From Alphaproteobacteria bacterium (GTDB lineage: Bacteria; Pseudomonadota; Alphaproteobacteria; SHNJ01), in contig CANGQU010000057.1 in assembly GCA_947456345.1 (NCBI GenBank), forward strand, positions 1 through 5,713: DNA of 5,713 nt, written 5' to 3'. Below are positions 4,565 to 5,713 of the stretch, piece by piece (within the stretch, counting starts at the first letter, position 1; each line of letters begins with the position of its first letter). The translations under genes and the position numbers were made by a program. The notes under the pieces are model-generated. The model was given only the letters and a program-made list of their open reading frames with translations. It did no database searches and was not told the origin of the DNA.

Positions 4565-5713
4565 ATGAGCAAAAGCGCCGACAGCAAAAATACCCTCTAT
4601 TGTTCCTTCTGCGGCAAATCGCAGCACGAGGTGCGCAAGCTGATTGCCGGCCCGACCGTGTTCATTTGCGATGAATGCGTCGAGCTTTGCGTCGACATTA
4701 TCCGCGAGGAAAGCAAATCGGCTTTGGTGAAATCGGGCGATGCCATTCCCACGCCCCAAGAAATCCGTAAGGTTTTGGACGATTATGTTATCGGCCAGGA
4801 TCATGCCAAAAAAGTTTTGGCCGTCGCCGTCCACAACCATTACAAGCGTTTGTCGATCGGCAGCAAATCCGGCGAAGTCGAGATCAACAAATCCAACATC
4901 TTGTTGCTGGGGCCGACCGGTTCGGGCAAAACGCTGTTGGCGCAAACTCTGGCCCGTATTCTGGACGTGCCTTTTACCATGGCCGATGCCACCACCTTGA
5001 CCGAGGCTGGGTATGTCGGTGAAGATGTCGAAAATATTATCCTGCGCTTGCTCCAAGCCGCCGATTACAACGTCGAGCGCGCGCAAAAAGGCATCGTCTA
5101 CATCGACGAAATCGACAAAATTTCGCGCAAATCCGACAACCCATCGATCACCCGCGACGTGTCGGGCGAGGGGGTGCAGCAAGCCTTGTTGAAATTGATG
5201 GAAGGCACGACCGCCAGCGTCCCGCCCCAAGGCGGCCGCAAGCATCCGCAGCAAGAATTTTTGCAAGTGGATACCACCAACATTCTGTTCATCTGCGGCG
5301 GCGCTTTTGCCGGGATCGAAAAGATCATCTCGCAGCGCGGCAAGGGCAGCGGCATCGGTTTCGGCGCCGAAGTGCGCGGCCCGGACGAGCGGCGCTCGGG
5401 CGCGATCTTGCGCCATCTCGAGCCCGAGGATTTGTTGAAGTATGGCTTGATCCCCGAATTCATCGGCCGTTTGCCGGTGATCGCCACGCTGGACGATTTG
5501 GATGTGGCGGCTTTGGTCGAGATTTTGTCCAAGCCGAAAAACGCTTTGTGCAAACAATACGCCAAATTGTTTGATATCGAAAATGTGCAGTTGACCTTTA
5601 ATGACGAAGCCATGAAGGCAATCGCGGAAAAGGCCATCAAGCGCAATACCGGCGCGCGCGGTTTGCGCACCATCATGGAGAGCATCTTGCTTGACACGAT
5701 GTATGAATTGCCG
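4565..5713 (+). CDS. clpX: ATP-dependent Clp protease ATP-binding subunit ClpX, 3'-partial
   Basis: AAA+ unfoldase that recognises substrates, threads them through its hexameric pore and delivers them to ClpP. The 383 codons present are uninterrupted to the window edge, and the usual length is about 420, so only the end of the small AAA domain is missing. Visible motifs in order are: zinc-binding Cys13, Cys16, Cys35 and Cys38; Walker A GPTGSGKT (116-123); pore-1 loop GYVG (149-152); Walker B IVYIDE (177-182); pore-2 RKH (225-227); the ClpP-docking IGF loop (264-266); arginine finger region EFIGR (298-302); and sensor-2 GAR (363-365). All key residues are intact. GAGG at 4556-4559, five bases before the ATG, supports the start. 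Because a terminator and two other genes separate it from clpP, it must have its own promoter. Confidence 0.98.
   Translation, partial: MSKSADSKNTLYCSFCGKSQHEVRKLIAGPTVFICDECVELCVDIIREESKSALVKSGDAIPTPQEIRKVLDDYVIGQDHAKKVLAVAVHNHYKRLSIGSKSGEVEINKSNILLLGPTGSGKTLLAQTLARILDVPFTMADATTLTEAGYVGEDVENIILRLLQAADYNVERAQKGIVYIDEIDKISRKSDNPSITRDVSGEGVQQALLKLMEGTTASVPPQGGRKHPQQEFLQVDTTNILFICGGAFAGIEKIISQRGKGSGIGFGAEVRGPDERRSGAILRHLEPEDLLKYGLIPEFIGRLPVIATLDDLDVAALVEILSKPKNALCKQYAKLFDIENVQLTFNDEAMKAIAEKAIKRNTGARGLRTIMESILLDTMYELP

Noticed and set aside
4460..5557. Long 365-codon open frame on the minus strand
   Set aside because: It lies antisense to clpX, whose motifs are all intact, and its translation is a low-complexity Phe/Gln/Asp/Gly-rich sequence typical of a codon-bias shadow.

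Overview
The window looks like a piece of an alphaproteobacterial chromosome of moderate GC. The evidence is the order tRNA-Leu / tig / clpP / clpX, which is common in that class, an FtsB/DivIC-type protein with the alphaproteobacterial C-terminal pattern (DPDMLDEQARRSLGY), and alphaproteobacterial-looking ClpP and ClpX proteins. I cannot name an order or genus from the sequence alone.

Layout. Positions 1-335 hold the end, and probably nearly all, of an ftsB-like cell division gene, whose true start may lie just outside the window. Positions 336-564 hold no gene but are rich in small repeats: an imperfect inverted repeat (354-423), a GC-rich hairpin (477-502), and a 34-bp direct repeat (416-449 and 549-582). 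The second copy of the direct repeat covers the 3' end of a minus-strand tRNA-Leu(UAG) gene (565-649). A divergent control region (650-806) separates the tRNA from tig (807-2255). clpP (2265-2927) follows 9 bases after tig, so the two very likely form an operon. It ends at a strong intrinsic terminator (2955-2984).

clpP and clpX are usually adjacent, but here about 1.6 kb separates them. The intervening DNA carries a divergently transcribed pair: a minus-strand two-helix membrane protein of unknown function (3027-3512) and a plus-strand XRE-type regulator with a larger C-terminal domain (3641-4306). Their shared AT-rich intergenic region contains a candidate operator. clpX begins at 4565 and runs off the right edge, lacking only its last few dozen codons.

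How the genes work together. Trigger factor folds nascent chains at the ribosome exit tunnel. ClpX unfolds substrates and feeds them into the ClpP barrel, so tig-clpP-clpX is a protein quality control module. A possible heat-shock (sigma-32-like) promoter upstream of tig fits this. The divergent pair between clpP and clpX is the accessory part of the window. I see no clear sign of a wholly new system. The most unusual features are that interposed pair and the duplicated tRNA 3' end.
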